Source: Rhodoligotrophos defluvii (GTDB lineage: Bacteria > Pseudomonadota > Alphaproteobacteria > Rhizobiales > Im1). From it: a DNA stretch of 64,000 bases. The stretch lies in NCBI RefSeq assembly GCF_005281615.1, contig NZ_SZZM01000001.1:418607-482606 (forward strand), read 5' to 3'. The position numbers and the translations under genes are program-made. The notes beneath the pieces were generated by a model. It did not search any database. It saw nothing but the letters and a program-made list of their open reading frames with translations, and was not told where the DNA came from. Positions 9,002-18,701 of this stretch are shown here, one piece after another (positions within the stretch are counted from its first letter, which is position 1; each line of letters begins with the position of its first letter).

Positions 9002-9241
9002 TCACGCCCGCGGCCGCGCCATCGTTGGCGTGAAGGACCTGCGGCGGATCACTGGGATGACTGTCGCCTGCCCTTCCCGGTTGAGCCGCTCCAGATATTC
9101 GATCTGCTCGCGAAACCGCAGCTTGAGCTTCTTTAACCCGTAGAGCCTCAGGCTGTCGGGCGCGGGACGCGCCTGTTCATGCTCGATACGGGCCTGGATT
9201 TGTGCGCGACGATTGCGCAGCGAGTTCAGGAACGGGTCCAT
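9002..9241 (-). CDS. YdcH-family (DUF465) small coiled-coil protein
   Basis: 79 residues from ATG 9241. This ATG was chosen because GGAGG is 7 nt upstream; the frame also has an ATG at 9247 overlapping that site. It begins MDPFLNSLRNRRAQIQARI and contains the DUF465 pattern GLKKLKLRFREQIEYLER, a short amphipathic helical hairpin. The function of the family is unknown. It is the first gene of the leftward six-gene operon and is divergent from the OxyR-like gene at 9342. Confidence 0.75.
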   Translation of the reverse strand: MDPFLNSLRNRRAQIQARIEHEQARPAPDSLRLYGLKKLKLRFREQIEYLERLNREGQATVIPVIRRRSFTPTMARPRA

Positions 9242-9319
9242 GTTCATACCTCCGTGTTGACCACGAGGCTGATTTGGGTATGCCTTTGCGATTGCGCCAA
9301 TTGATTGTTGAAATCGTCA

Positions 9320-9338
9320 TGATAGTCGTCAACTATCA
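9320..9338. promoter_or_regulatory. Dyad in the divergent promoter of the OxyR-like gene and the YdcH operon
   Basis: TGATAGT at 9320-9326 and ACTATCA at 9332-9338 form a 7-bp inverted repeat with a 5-bp spacer ending 4 bp before the regulator ATG. Position and symmetry fit a LysR-type operator controlling its own gene and the divergent operon. Confidence 0.5.
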
Positions 9339-9341
9339 GCC

Positions 9342-10253
9342 ATGCCGTTCCGACCAACCCTGCGCCAGCTCGAATATGTCGTCGCCCTTGCCGAATGCGG
9401 TCATTTCGGCAAGGCCGCCAAGCGCTGCCATGTCTCGCAACCCACGCTGTCCGTTCAAATTGGGATCGTCGAAGAAAATCTCGGCATCCAGCTCTTCGAG
9501 CGGACCTCGGCAGCGGTCCTGATCACGCCAGCCGGAGAACGCTTTCTCCATGGAGCACGCGTTACGCTTGCCGCGATGACCGATCTGATGGATGCCGTCG
9601 CGCAGGACAGCGCTGCCTTGGGCGGTGTCGTCAGGCTGGGTACGCCTCCCAGCTTCGGGCCGTACTTCCTGCCGACCTTCCTGCCGCCCCTCCACCGGAC
9701 ATATCCCGACCTCAGAATCTATATCGTCGAGGATCGCCCTGCCGCGATCGAAACCTCTGTCGCCGAAGGCACGCTCGATTGCGGTGTCGGCCCCTCATGC
9801 GGCGAGCCCTCCTTGACCTTCATCCCGATTGGCAGCGAGCGGCTTTATCTCGGCGTGCCGGCCGATCACCGCTTTGCGCAAAGGCGATCCGTTGCCATGA
9901 AGGAGCTGGCAAACGAACGCCTTCTGGCACTGGGGAGCGGCAACCGTCTTTTGGAAAATGTCCAGCACCTGGCGAAGGCGTCGGGTGCGACGGTCGTCGA
10001 CGACTATGTCGGCACCAGCCTCGACGCGATCCGCCAAATGGTCTCGATAGGTATGGGCTGTTCCCTGTTCCCAGAACTTTACGCACGGGCGGAGTTCCGC
10101 AACGCGGAAGACGTGCATCTCCTTGAGGTGAGCGACTGGCGCGAGACCCGCGAAGTCGGGGTCTACTTCAGGACAACGGCCGGCCGCGCGGCGCATTTTG
10201 AGGAACTGGCCAAAAGGGCCAAGGATGCGGCACAGGCGCTCGGCGTCGGGTAG
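9342..10253 (+). CDS. OxyR-like LysR-family transcriptional regulator
   Basis: 303 residues. The N-terminal winged helix (LRQLEYVVALAECGHFGKAA, then SQPTLSVQI) is followed by a LysR substrate-binding domain. The opening LRQLEYVVALAE and the overall pattern are those of the OxyR branch of LysR proteins. A Cys is present at MGCSLFPELYAR in the distal domain, but I cannot confirm the peroxide-sensing pair. It is divergent from the YdcH-TerC-ExoD operon, which it may control, and its stop codon abuts that of the convergent NhaR-like gene. Confidence 0.8.
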   Translation: MPFRPTLRQLEYVVALAECGHFGKAAKRCHVSQPTLSVQIGIVEENLGIQLFERTSAAVLITPAGERFLHGARVTLAAMTDLMDAVAQDSAALGGVVRLGTPPSFGPYFLPTFLPPLHRTYPDLRIYIVEDRPAAIETSVAEGTLDCGVGPSCGEPSLTFIPIGSERLYLGVPADHRFAQRRSVAMKELANERLLALGSGNRLLENVQHLAKASGATVVDDYVGTSLDAIRQMVSIGMGCSLFPELYARAEFRNAEDVHLLEVSDWRETREVGVYFRTTAGRAAHFEELAKRAKDAAQALGVG

Positions 10254-11147
10254 CTAAACGACTCCGATCTGCGCCGAGCCCTGCTGCAGGAGCATTCGCA
10301 AGGCCGGGTTCGGAAAACGCCGTTCCATCGTCACGGCAAAGAAGGTCTCCGTGATCCCCAGCGGCTCATCGCCCTCGACGAGGAGGCCGGCCGCCAGCTC
10401 GTCCTTGACGACGATGGGCGGCAGGACGGCAAGGCCGACATCTTCGCGGGCCAGAAGCCGCATCATCGCCATGTCCTCGACCTCCGCGACGATCTGCGGG
10501 CGCACCATCAGGCGATCGGCAAGAGCGTCGAAGCCGGCGCGCACGCTGCTCTCCAGCGTCGGTACGATGACGGGATGGTCGCGCAAAAGATCGACGAGGC
10601 CCGCTCTGCCAAAAAACCGATGCGGCGTGCCGACGAGGCCGACTGGCTGTTCAGCGATCCGATGCGCCACGAAGGGCGTCAGTACATCACGCGCGGGCGC
10701 GTGGTTGATGAGCACGACGTCGAGGTTCAGTGCTTCCAGCGCGCGCAAAAGCTCGGCGGCCCCGCCGGAGCGCAAGACGAGCTCAATATCGGTCCGGCCG
10801 AGAACGGGCCGCAGAAACTCCATCTGGAAGTTGCGCGACAAGGTGGCGAGCGCCCCGACCCGCAGCGCCTGGCGCGCCGTACCGGTTTCGCGAAGCGTGC
10901 CTAGCAGTTCCTCCCCGGTCGCGAAGATCGCATCGGCATGGTCGAGCGCGATGCGGCCGGCTTCGGTCAGATGAAGCTGTCGTCCGCGCCGGTCGAAGAG
11001 CGCATGGCCGAGCTGCTCTTCAAGTTTGCGGATCTGCACCGAGAGCGCTGACTGGGTCAGGTTCAAGCGCGCGGCCGTGCGCGTGAGGTTGCCGTCGTGG
11101 GCGACGGCCCGGAAATACCGCAGATGGTGATAATTGAGCGCTGCCAT
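10254..11147 (-). CDS. NhaR-like LysR-family transcriptional regulator
   Basis: About 297 residues from ATG 11147; the frame extends to 11183. The sequence starts MAALNYHHLRYFRAVAHDGN, then LTQSALSVQIRKLEEQLGHA, the NhaR-type LysR pattern, followed by a substrate-binding domain. NhaR responds to sodium and pH in Escherichia coli. It is divergent from dabB with about 100 bp between the starts, and a dyad sits in that gap, so it is the likely regulator of the carbon-pump operon, as LysR proteins often are for dab and other carbon-concentrating genes. The inducer is unknown. Confidence 0.8.
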   Translation of the reverse strand: MAALNYHHLRYFRAVAHDGNLTRTAARLNLTQSALSVQIRKLEEQLGHALFDRRGRQLHLTEAGRIALDHADAIFATGEELLGTLRETGTARQALRVGALATLSRNFQMEFLRPVLGRTDIELVLRSGGAAELLRALEALNLDVVLINHAPARDVLTPFVAHRIAEQPVGLVGTPHRFFGRAGLVDLLRDHPVIVPTLESSVRAGFDALADRLMVRPQIVAEVEDMAMMRLLAREDVGLAVLPPIVVKDELAAGLLVEGDEPLGITETFFAVTMERRFPNPALRMLLQQGSAQIGVV

Positions 11148-11148
11148 G

Positions 11149-11169
11149 CCGTTCGATAATAGCGAACGG
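11149..11169. promoter_or_regulatory. Operator-like dyad between the NhaR-like gene and dabB
   Basis: CCGTTCG at 11149-11155 and CGAACGG at 11163-11169 form a perfect 7-bp inverted repeat with a 7-bp AT-rich spacer, containing TTCG-N7-CGAA, a LysR-type T-N11-A arrangement. It abuts the start codon of the regulator (11147) and lies about 80 bp upstream of dabB. Confidence 0.55.
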
Positions 11170-11250
11170 AATTGAGCAAACAATGCATTTTCTTTCGGAA
11201 CGCGGCTCGGCTAGCAGCAGGGTGTCGCCACCGCACCCAAGGAAACCACC

Positions 11251-12822
11251 TTGTCGCTCAATCTGCTGCCGCTCGCCGCACCGCTGTTCCTGCTTCTCGC
11301 CGCACTGTTCGCGTCTTCGCGTCCGGGTCGAAGGGCCCCGCACGTAGCGGCCGTCGCCGAGCGAGCCGCCATGTCGGCCCTCGCTATCGCGGCCGGTTCG
11401 CTGGTTCTCCTACTGCTGCAGGGTCCGGGCGACAGCGCCCTCATAGGCTCGGCTGGTATAGGTCTCTCCGCGCGGCTCGACGTGATCAGCGTGACGATGC
11501 TGCTTCTGGTCTCCTTCGTCGGCTGGATCGTGCTGCGCTATTCGCGTACCTTGCTCGATGGCGAAGCACGGCAGGGCGCGTTCACAGGCTGGCTGTGCGC
11601 GGCGCTAGCCGCGGTCCTTCTCCTCGTTCAGGCCGGCAATCTCGTGCAACTGCTCGGCGCGTGGATCGCGACGAGCTTTGCGCTCCATCGCTTGCTGCTC
11701 TTCTATCCCGAGCGCATCGGGGCGCAGCGCGCGGCGCGCAAGAAGCGGCTCTTCGCGGTCCTTGGCGCCCTGTCGCTGGCAGGCTCGGTGCTGTTGATGA
11801 GCGTGGCCTTCGGCACGACCGATATCGCCGCGATCAATACCATGGCGCGGACCGGCGACGTTTCCTGGCACGCGCCGGCAGCGGCGGGGTTACTGGCGCT
11901 CGCGGCGTTGTTGAAATCGGCCCAATTCCCGACCCATGGCTGGCTGACCGAGGTGATGGAGGCGCCGACGCCGGTCTCGGCGCTGCTCCATGCAGGCGTC
12001 ATCAATGCCGGCGGCTTTCTCCTCATCCGCTTCGCTGACGTGATGCTGCTCGCGCCCGGCGTGCTGGCGGTGCTGGCGATGGTCGGCGGCTTCACCGCCC
12101 TCTTCGGCGCACTCGTCATGCTGACCCAGCCAGCAGTCAAGACCTCGCTCGCCTGGTCGACCGTGGCGCAGATGGGGTTCATGATCCTGCAATGCGGGCT
12201 GGCGCTGTTCCCGTTGGCACTGCTCCACATCGTCGCCCATTCGCTCTACAAGGCCCATGCTTTCCTGGCCTCGGGCGGTGCCGTCGAGCAGGTCGCCTCG
12301 ATCCGCCGGCCGGGACCGGTGGCCATACCAGATGGCGGCGCGGTCGCCCGCGCCTTCTTCATCGCGTTGGCGATCTATGGCGCGATCGGTGCAGCCTTCG
12401 GTCTTGGCTTCGGGTTTGAGCACAAATCACCCCAATCGCTCGCACTCGGCGCCATCCTCATCTTCGGCGTCGCCTATCTGCTGGCCCAGGGGCTAGCGGA
12501 TGCCGCACCGCGCGCCCTGACGACAAGGACAGCAATTTACGCGACCGCAGCTGCCCTCGGCTACTTCGCGCTCCAGACGGTGGCCGAATGGCTGACGGCG
12601 GGCGTGCTGCCGGCGACGCCCGCGCCGGGGAGGCTCGAATGGACCCTGATGGCGCTCGCCGTCCTGACCTTCGGCCTGGTCGCAGTCGCGCAGGCGCTGT
12701 TCCCGCTCTGGGCGGGCCATCCGGCGGCTGCCGGCCTGCGGGTTCATCTCTCCAACGGGCTTTATGTCAACGCCATGCTCGATCGCATGCTGGGCGGCTG
12801 GTCCGTCCGCAAGCCCTCGTGA
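11251..12822 (+). CDS. dabB: DabB: proton-channel (NuoL-like) subunit of the DAB inorganic-carbon pump
   Basis: 523 residues from TTG 11251, preceded by AAGGA at 7 nt; no ATG or GTG in this frame is better placed. It is an integral membrane protein of the NADH-quinone oxidoreductase subunit L/antiporter superfamily, with about 13 hydrophobic segments. The family block is [20 protein letters not shown] near residues 230-250, with the following [12 protein letters not shown]. In DAB complexes DabB conducts protons and drives vectorial CO2 hydration by DabA. It lies 23 bp upstream of dabA, the expected dabB-dabA order. Not part of a complex I operon, since no other nuo gene is near. Confidence 0.88.
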   Translation: MSLNLLPLAAPLFLLLAALFASSRPGRRAPHVAAVAERAAMSALAIAAGSLVLLLLQGPGDSALIGSAGIGLSARLDVISVTMLLLVSFVGWIVLRYSRTLLDGEARQGAFTGWLCAALAAVLLLVQAGNLVQLLGAWIATSFALHRLLLFYPERIGAQRAARKKRLFAVLGALSLAGSVLLMSVAFGTTDIAAINTMARTGDVSWHAPAAAGLLALAALLKSAQFPTHGWLTEVMEAPTPVSALLHAGVINAGGFLLIRFADVMLLAPGVLAVLAMVGGFTALFGALVMLTQPAVKTSLAWSTVAQMGFMILQCGLALFPLALLHIVAHSLYKAHAFLASGGAVEQVASIRRPGPVAIPDGGAVARAFFIALAIYGAIGAAFGLGFGFEHKSPQSLALGAILIFGVAYLLAQGLADAAPRALTTRTAIYATAAALGYFALQTVAEWLTAGVLPATPAPGRLEWTLMALAVLTFGLVAVAQALFPLWAGHPAAAGLRVHLSNGLYVNAMLDRMLGGWSVRKPS

Positions 12823-12845
12823 CGCTCAAGGATCAGGAAAACCTC

Positions 12846-15269
12846 ATGCTGATGACTGTACACAAGACCCCACTTCCCGGCTCCGAAGCAGTCATGGCTG
12901 CGGCGCACGGCGCAGCGCGCGCCATCCCGCCGCTCTGGCCGCTGGCGTCCAGCGTCGCTGTCAATCCGTTCCTTGGCCAGACGGGCGAACCGCTGGCTGT
13001 CGCCGCTGCGCGGTTGCGGCGGGTCGCCGGCATCCGGCTCAACATGCCGCGCGACTGGTATCGGGAGCGCCACCAAAGCGGCGAACTCACCGACGAAGAT
13101 CTGGCCGAAGCGCTTGGAGCGGCGCCAGCATCAATGCGCCCAAAAACGGTTCCCGCGCTAAAGCAGGCATTGAATGTCGAGACGTCGGCGGCGCGGGCTT
13201 TGCCGACCGTCGCCGAGTTGGCGCGCGAGGCCAGCGGCATCGACTGGCAGGCCGTGGTCGATGAGCGCATCAGCCATTGGGCGGCAGGCTATTTCGATCA
13301 GGGCCAAGCGCTCTGGGCCGCAGCGCAAGGCCGCAGCGCCTATGCCTCCTGGCGCACCGTCGCCATGCATGACCTGACCCCGGAGATCGTCGGCCTTGCC
13401 CGCTTCGCCGGCACCGTCGCGGACGCTCCCGAAAGCGCCGAGGCCGCCCTGATCGACGCCGTCGAGACGCTCGGCCTGTCCGAGTCGGCGCTGGAAAGCT
13501 GCTTCCACCGCCTGCTGGCAAGCCTGGGCGGCTGGGCGCAGCTCGCACGCTATCGCCTCTGGAAGGCCGCACTGGCAGGCGGGACCGACAAGACGGTGAT
13601 CGATCTCCTTGCCATTCGTCTCGTTTGGGAAGCTGCACTTCTGCGGCAATACGAGCACGAGATCGGCACGCAATGGCGCGAGACCGTGACCGCCCATGCC
13701 GAACCGGTCGCCGCAAGCGCGGAGGATCATGTCGATGCGATCCTCCAGGAGGCCGCTGAGCGCGCCGCCCAGAGGCAGCTGCGGGCCCTCTTCGCCGAAC
13801 CGCGGCCCGCCGTGCCGGCTTCGTCGCGTCCCGCGATGCAGATGGCCTTCTGCATCGACGTCCGCTCGGAGGTCTTTCGCAGGGCGCTGGAAACGCTCGA
13901 TCCCGGGATCAGCACGCTCGGCTTCGCCGGTTTCTTCGGCATGGGGATCGCGCACCGCCGCTTCGGCTCGGACGTGGTGGAAGCCCGCCTGCCCGTTCTG
14001 CTCCGGCCCGGTCTCTTCACCTGCTCGGGAGAGCAGACGCCTGAGACCGAGCGCGCGGATCGCACGGCACGGATCGCGGCCCGTGCCAAGCGTGCCTGGG
14101 GTCGCTTCAAGCTCGCCGCCGTCTCCTCCTTCGCCTTCGTCGAGGCGACGGGGCCAGTCTATGTCGGCAAGCTTCTTCGCGACGCGCTGGGGCTCACCCG
14201 CAATGCCGCACCGAACGACCCGGCGCCACGGCCGGCCGACACGATCGGCCTCGACCAGCGGATCGAGATGGCCGAAACCGTCCTCAGGGCCATGTCGCTC
14301 ACCGATCGTTTCGCGAGGTTGGTGCTGATCGCCGGCCACGGCGCCAGTGTCGTCAACAACCCGCATGCCAGTGCACTCCATTGCGGGGCCTGCGGCGGCT
14401 ATTCGGGCGAGGTCAATGCCCGGCTGCTCGCCTCGCTGCTCAACGCGCCCGACGTGCGCACCAGCCTTCTCGCACGCGGCATCGTGGTTCCCGAAGACAC
14501 CTTGTTCCTGGCGGCCCTCCACGACACGACGACCGACGACGTTACCATCTATGACGCCGATCATTCCTCGGTGGAGCACGCCGCGGACCTGACGGCGGCC
14601 AGGGGTTGGCTCCAGACCGCAGGCGGGCTCGCGCGGGCCGAACGGGCAAGGCGCCTGCCCCGCGCCGAGACACAGGCCGATATTGCCCGCCGCGCCCGCG
14701 ACTGGGCCGAGTTGCGACCCGAATGGGCGCTCGCCGGCTGCCAGGCTTTCGTCGCCGCGCCTCGGTGGCGCACGACGGGTTGCGACCTGGGGGGCCGGGC
14801 GTTCCTGCATGATTATGACTGGCGGCGCGACGAAGGCTTCGGCGTGCTGGAACTAATCCTGACCGCACCGGTCGTCGTCGCGAGCTGGATCAGCCTGCAA
14901 TATTACGGCTCAACCGTCGCGCCGGAAGTCTTCGGCGCCGGCAACAAGCTCCTGCACAACGTCACAGGGGGAATCGGCGTCGTCGAAGGCAATGGCGGCC
15001 TCCTGCGCGCCGGCCTGCCCTGGCAGTCCGTCCATGACGGTAATGAGCTGGCGCATGAACCGCTGCGGCTCTCCGTCGTCATCGAGGCCCCGCAGAAGGC
15101 GATCACCGGCATCCTCGAGCGCCACGCGGACGTCCGGGCACTGCTCGACAATCGCTGGCTCCATCTCTTCGCCCTCGGCGAGGACGGCCGCATGGCCTGG
15201 CGTTACGCCGGCAACCTCTCCTGGGACGAAGCGGAGGTGGAAACCTTGCGACTTCAGGCGCACGCATGA
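12846..15269 (+). CDS. dabA: DabA (DUF2309): carbonic-anhydrase-like subunit of the DAB pump
   Basis: 807 residues from ATG 12846, chosen because AGGA lies 7 nt upstream; the open frame extends further back into dabB. DabA uses a zinc site like that of beta-carbonic anhydrases. The four residues are present: Cys336 and Asp338 in AFCIDVRSE, His498 in IAGHGASV and Cys513 in LHCGACGG. The 15-residue His-to-Cys spacing equals that of Halothiobacillus DabA (H524, C539). No membrane segment. With DabB it should accumulate bicarbonate in the cytoplasm. Downstream genes follow without a gap, so it is the centre of a dabB-dabA-DUF6671 operon. Confidence 0.92.
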   Translation: MLMTVHKTPLPGSEAVMAAAHGAARAIPPLWPLASSVAVNPFLGQTGEPLAVAAARLRRVAGIRLNMPRDWYRERHQSGELTDEDLAEALGAAPASMRPKTVPALKQALNVETSAARALPTVAELAREASGIDWQAVVDERISHWAAGYFDQGQALWAAAQGRSAYASWRTVAMHDLTPEIVGLARFAGTVADAPESAEAALIDAVETLGLSESALESCFHRLLASLGGWAQLARYRLWKAALAGGTDKTVIDLLAIRLVWEAALLRQYEHEIGTQWRETVTAHAEPVAASAEDHVDAILQEAAERAAQRQLRALFAEPRPAVPASSRPAMQMAFCIDVRSEVFRRALETLDPGISTLGFAGFFGMGIAHRRFGSDVVEARLPVLLRPGLFTCSGEQTPETERADRTARIAARAKRAWGRFKLAAVSSFAFVEATGPVYVGKLLRDALGLTRNAAPNDPAPRPADTIGLDQRIEMAETVLRAMSLTDRFARLVLIAGHGASVVNNPHASALHCGACGGYSGEVNARLLASLLNAPDVRTSLLARGIVVPEDTLFLAALHDTTTDDVTIYDADHSSVEHAADLTAARGWLQTAGGLARAERARRLPRAETQADIARRARDWAELRPEWALAGCQAFVAAPRWRTTGCDLGGRAFLHDYDWRRDEGFGVLELILTAPVVVASWISLQYYGSTVAPEVFGAGNKLLHNVTGGIGVVEGNGGLLRAGLPWQSVHDGNELAHEPLRLSVVIEAPQKAITGILERHADVRALLDNRWLHLFALGEDGRMAWRYAGNLSWDEAEVETLRLQAHA

Positions 15270-16171
15270 AGACCTTCGTTCCGCAAGCTGTCCCCCTTGC
15301 AGACGCCGGCCACCGGTATTCACCCTATGCCTGCCGGCATGCCGTGCTCGCCACGATGCACGGAAAGGAGGAAGCAATCGCGCCCGTCCTGCGCGACCGG
15401 CTCGGACTGATCGTCTCGTCCGCGCCGGATATCGACACCGACGCACTCGGCACCTTCACCGGCGAGATCCCGCGCGCCGGCACCATCCGCGAGGCGGCAA
15501 TCGCCAAGGCGCGGCTGGGCATGAAGGCAACCGGCTTGCCGATCGGCCTTGCCAGCGAAGGCAGCTACGGCCCGCACTCGCAGATCCCATTCGTTCCCGG
15601 TGGGGTCGAGCTCATGGTGCTCGTCGACGATATGCGCGGCATCGTCGTCAGCGAGCATCTGATCGAGGACGCGCCGGTCTTCGGCCACGGTTATGTAGTT
15701 GCTGGCGACGATGTGACGCCCATCCTGGATCGTCTCGGCTTTCCCGCGCACGCCTTGATCGTGAAGCCGGCCGAGAGCGAAGGTGGAGCAGGCAACATCC
15801 ACAAGGGCCTGCGCGACAGAACCGCGCTCGAGCTGGCCGTCATGTCGGCTAAGGCGCAATCGGACGACGGCCGGGCGCTGATCCAGACCGATATGCGCGC
15901 CCACATGAACCCGACCCGGATGGCGACGCTCGGCCGCCTTGCCTCTGCTCTCGCCGAACGGCTTTCCGCGCTGTGCCCGGCCTGCCGCACGCCCGGCTAC
16001 GGACAGGTCGATGTCGAGATCGGCTTGCCTTGCGAATGGTGCGGGACGCCGAGCCTCATGGTCCGCCACCGCGTCTTCGGCTGCGTCGCCTGCCCGCATC
16101 GTGAGAACCGGCCGCGCGGCGACGGGCTGACCAAGGCCGATCCGGGACACTGTCCCTTGTGCAACCCATGA
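15266..16171 (+). CDS. DUF6671-family protein with C-terminal zinc ribbon
   Basis: 301 residues; ATG 15266 overlaps the dabA stop as ATGA, indicating translational coupling. The body includes HDARY-like [18 protein letters not shown] near the start and GSYGPH and VLVDD segments in the middle. The C-terminus carries paired CxxC motifs ([30 protein letters not shown]), two probable zinc ribbons. The family is often found beside dabA but its role is unknown; tight coupling suggests an accessory or assembly factor of the pump. Confidence 0.75.
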   Translation: MKTFVPQAVPLADAGHRYSPYACRHAVLATMHGKEEAIAPVLRDRLGLIVSSAPDIDTDALGTFTGEIPRAGTIREAAIAKARLGMKATGLPIGLASEGSYGPHSQIPFVPGGVELMVLVDDMRGIVVSEHLIEDAPVFGHGYVVAGDDVTPILDRLGFPAHALIVKPAESEGGAGNIHKGLRDRTALELAVMSAKAQSDDGRALIQTDMRAHMNPTRMATLGRLASALAERLSALCPACRTPGYGQVDVEIGLPCEWCGTPSLMVRHRVFGCVACPHRENRPRGDGLTKADPGHCPLCNP

Positions 16172-16192
16172 CCGGACGATGGAGAAAGGCCG

Positions 16193-16411
16193 ATGACGAA
16201 AGCTGATGACGCGCCGCAGACCAATGACGAGCGGATCGCCTGGGTTCTGGCGCATCCTCGGATGAGCCCATGGCTGAAGGCGGCCCTCGAAGGCGCCAGG
16301 AAATGCCATCCGGTGGAAGTGCAAAACGATCTTGAGATTCTCAATCTGCTCCTGCGTGCGTATGTCGCCGAAGGCCTCGGCGCCAACGTGCGGAATTCGA
16401 ACATGACGTGA
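16193..16411 (+). CDS. Small hypothetical protein at the end of the dab operon
   Basis: 72 residues from ATG 16193 with GGAGAAAGG upstream, 21 bp after the DUF6671 gene. Soluble, with WVLAHPRMSPWLKAALEGAR and a helical C-terminus. No family is recognised. Spacing suggests it is the fourth gene of the dab operon. Confidence 0.6.
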   Translation: MTKADDAPQTNDERIAWVLAHPRMSPWLKAALEGARKCHPVEVQNDLEILNLLLRAYVAEGLGANVRNSNMT

Positions 16412-16609
16412 AGTGTGTGGTGATAGGGTCAGTGGCGTCGCATCTGATGCTGGGGCCGGTCGGCTACGACCGTTTACGGCTTCCGTCCACCAGATTCTGA
16501 TGGCCGCAATGGGCCTACGCTGACCAAGCAAACTTTGCCCAACAGGGCAGTGCGGGAAAGGCAGCTAACCGCCAAGCGCTTCCAACAGCGGACCGTCCGG
16601 ACTTGATGC

Positions 16610-17179
16610 GGTGGACGGCTCTCCTCCCTCCCTGCGGTATGATCGCGGGATTGAAGATGGAGGAGCACCACGATGAGCAACATTGTGACGATCGGTTTGG
16701 ATATTGCAAAGTCCGTTTTTCAGGTCCACGCGGTGGATTCGTCCGGCGAGGTTGTTGTTCGCCGAAAGCTGACGCGAGGGCGTGTCCTCGCCTTCTTCGA
16801 AAGTCTGCCACGATGCGTGATCGGGATCGAGGCCTGCAGTTCCTCGCACTATTGGGCTCGCGAGCTGATCGCACTCGGCCATGATGTGCGGCTGCTGCCG
16901 GCACAGTACGTAAAGCCCTATTCCTGGCGGCTCAATTCCTCCTATCATCCTCGCAACGACTATGCGGCCGACGTGAAGGCGATGCCCTCGAACAGTCTGG
17001 TGCTCGTCGGCGACAAGGATGAGGCCGTCGACAGTACCGCGCTACTCGATCTGTTGAAGGCCAGCGGCTACCGCGGACGCGCAGAAGTTCTGGCGGAGAC
17101 GACACATTTCGGTATCTTCCACGATGCCGAGGCACTGAAGCGAATGACCGATTTCATCGCGACTGTGCCGGTGCCCTGA
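16610..17179 (+). pseudogene. IS110-type transposase fragment fused in frame to an alpha/beta-hydrolase remnant
   Basis: ATG 16673 follows GGAGGAGCACC, as in IS110 elements. The first ~82 residues are the DEDD-domain start of IS110 transposases (VTIGLDIAKSVFQVHAVD, then VIGIEACSSSHYWAREL). After about 16918 the same frame changes to the C-terminal end of an alpha/beta hydrolase: LVLVGDKDEAVDS with the acid and HFGIFHDAEALKRM with the catalytic His region. Neither half is complete. It marks a deletion junction between the dab operon and the recombinases. Confidence 0.7.
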
Positions 17180-17480
17180 TACGAGTGGTTCTCAACCGAT
17201 CGGCTGCGCGCGCGGGAACTGGTTCAAGATGCCCCGGCAATGGTTCCAAACGGGTTCGGTACCCAATGTGACTTCAGCTCACGACTTAGCGGCGATCCAG
17301 AGTTGCCGGCCGGCTTCGTGCCCCCACTATGCCGACAAGCAAATGCTGATACGGCAGGTTTCGGGTGCTCCGCAACCCAGACTCAACGTCTGACTAGGGG
17401 TCGGAAGCTGTCGCAAAATATGGTCGAAAGATATGTCTTTGTCGTGAAGGTTGTCGCTCCAACAACATGGAGCGCAAGAA
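17180..17480. other. Intergenic region upstream of the recombinase trio
   Basis: About 300 bp without a supported gene; it must hold the promoter of the three recombinases. Only a weak resemblance to the terminal repeat (ACTATGCCG near 17318) is visible, so a second RIT end here is not supported. Confidence 0.4.
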
Positions 17481-18701
17481 ATGGAAATATCAGATCAGAC
17501 TACCTCCCTTGATCCCTACTTCGCGTCGTTCGAGGACAGTTTTTCTGCAAAGAACTACAAACCCGATACCCTGGCGAATTACCGATACCTGCTTCGCCGC
17601 TTCGGGCGATTGCTCGAAACCGAGGGCATTGCACCCTCGGCGTTGACGCCAGAACTTGCCGTCGAACTAGGGCGACGGTTGCCGGTCACACCAAAAAGCC
17701 AGATCAAGGTTCCCAATCTTGCCAGGCTGTTTGTCGCGCATCTGATTGAGATCGGGGTGGCGACACGGCCACCGTTGACACCTGCGCAGGCCGAACGTGC
17801 AGAGTTGCTGAGCAATTTTGAAACCTATCTTCTGCAGCAGCGCGGCCTCAGCCCGCGAACGATTTATCATGTGCTGCGGTTCGCGGATCGCTTCCTCGAT
17901 CATCGCTTTGGTGACAATATGCTCGATCTTCCGGCGATGAACATCCGGGATGTCGTGGCGTTCATGGAGCACCTGCTCGCGCGCAAGCACCCGTTCCGCG
18001 ACAAGACGCCGGCCACGCATCTGCGCAGCTTCTTCCAGTATCTGTTCGCACAGGGCCTGACGACGACCAACCTGTCGCTCAGCGTGCCTAGGACGCATAA
18101 GCCCTGGGGCGCCAGGCTTCCGCGTCATCTGTCTCCCGATGAGGTGGAGGCAGTTCTGGCCTCGGTACGGGTCAATCCGCGGCGCGGCGCCCGCGACTAC
18201 GCAATGCTGATGCTGATGGCCCGCCTCGGCTTGCGCGCACCGGAGGTCATCGCGATGCAGCTTGATGACGTGGACTGGCGGGCCGGCGAGTTGCTGGTCC
18301 GTGGAAAAGGCCAGCGTCATGATCGGTTGCCAATCCCGCCCGACGTCGGCGAAGCCATCATCGGCTATTTGCAGCAGGAGCGAACGTCAACGACCACGCG
18401 CACGCTGTTCGTGACGCACCGAGCGCCAAACCGCCCATTCAAGGACAGCCAGGTCATAAACGACATCTTGAAGGAAGCGTTCGCGGCGACGGGCGTGAAG
18501 CCGCCGACGCCCTATGTGGGCTCGCATGTTCTGCGCCACAGCCTAGCGACGAATATGGTGCGCTCCGGCGCATCGCTTGAGGAAATCGGCGATCTGCTAC
18601 GGCATCGGTCGCGGGCGACGACGATGATCTACGCGAAACTCGACACGGATGGCCTACGCTCCATCGCCCAATCTTGGCCCGTCGCGGAGGAGGCACGATG
18701 A
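17481..18701 (+). CDS. ritA: RIT recombinase A (tyrosine recombinase)
   Basis: About 406 residues from ATG 17481 with GGAG 8 nt upstream; the frame opens at 17451. It has an N-terminal core-binding domain, then the catalytic domain with Arg in ARLGLRAPEV, HVLRHSLA (HxxR), LLRHRS and the nucleophile Tyr in MIYAKLD. It is the first of three recombinases joined by ATGA overlaps, the diagnostic RIT arrangement. All three are thought to act together on the terminal repeats. Confidence 0.88.
   Translation: MEISDQTTSLDPYFASFEDSFSAKNYKPDTLANYRYLLRRFGRLLETEGIAPSALTPELAVELGRRLPVTPKSQIKVPNLARLFVAHLIEIGVATRPPLTPAQAERAELLSNFETYLLQQRGLSPRTIYHVLRFADRFLDHRFGDNMLDLPAMNIRDVVAFMEHLLARKHPFRDKTPATHLRSFFQYLFAQGLTTTNLSLSVPRTHKPWGARLPRHLSPDEVEAVLASVRVNPRRGARDYAMLMLMARLGLRAPEVIAMQLDDVDWRAGELLVRGKGQRHDRLPIPPDVGEAIIGYLQQERTSTTTRTLFVTHRAPNRPFKDSQVINDILKEAFAATGVKPPTPYVGSHVLRHSLATNMVRSGASLEEIGDLLRHRSRATTMIYAKLDTDGLRSIAQSWPVAEEAR

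Noticed and set aside
11251..12822. A complex I (nuoL) gene
   Set aside because: It stands alone without other nuo genes and is directly followed by dabA, the diagnostic partner of DabB.
12588..15269. The 893-codon version of DabA
   Set aside because: Its first 86 codons overlap dabB in another frame and do not look like DabA; ATG 12846 has a proper ribosome site.
15320..16531. 403-codon minus-strand frame opposite DUF6671
   Set aside because: Antisense shadow of a gene with clear zinc-ribbon motifs on the plus strand.
17310..17360. A second RIT end directly upstream of ritA
   Set aside because: Only ACTATGCCG and a few scattered bases match the terminal repeat; far below the 91 of 93 agreement of the real ends.
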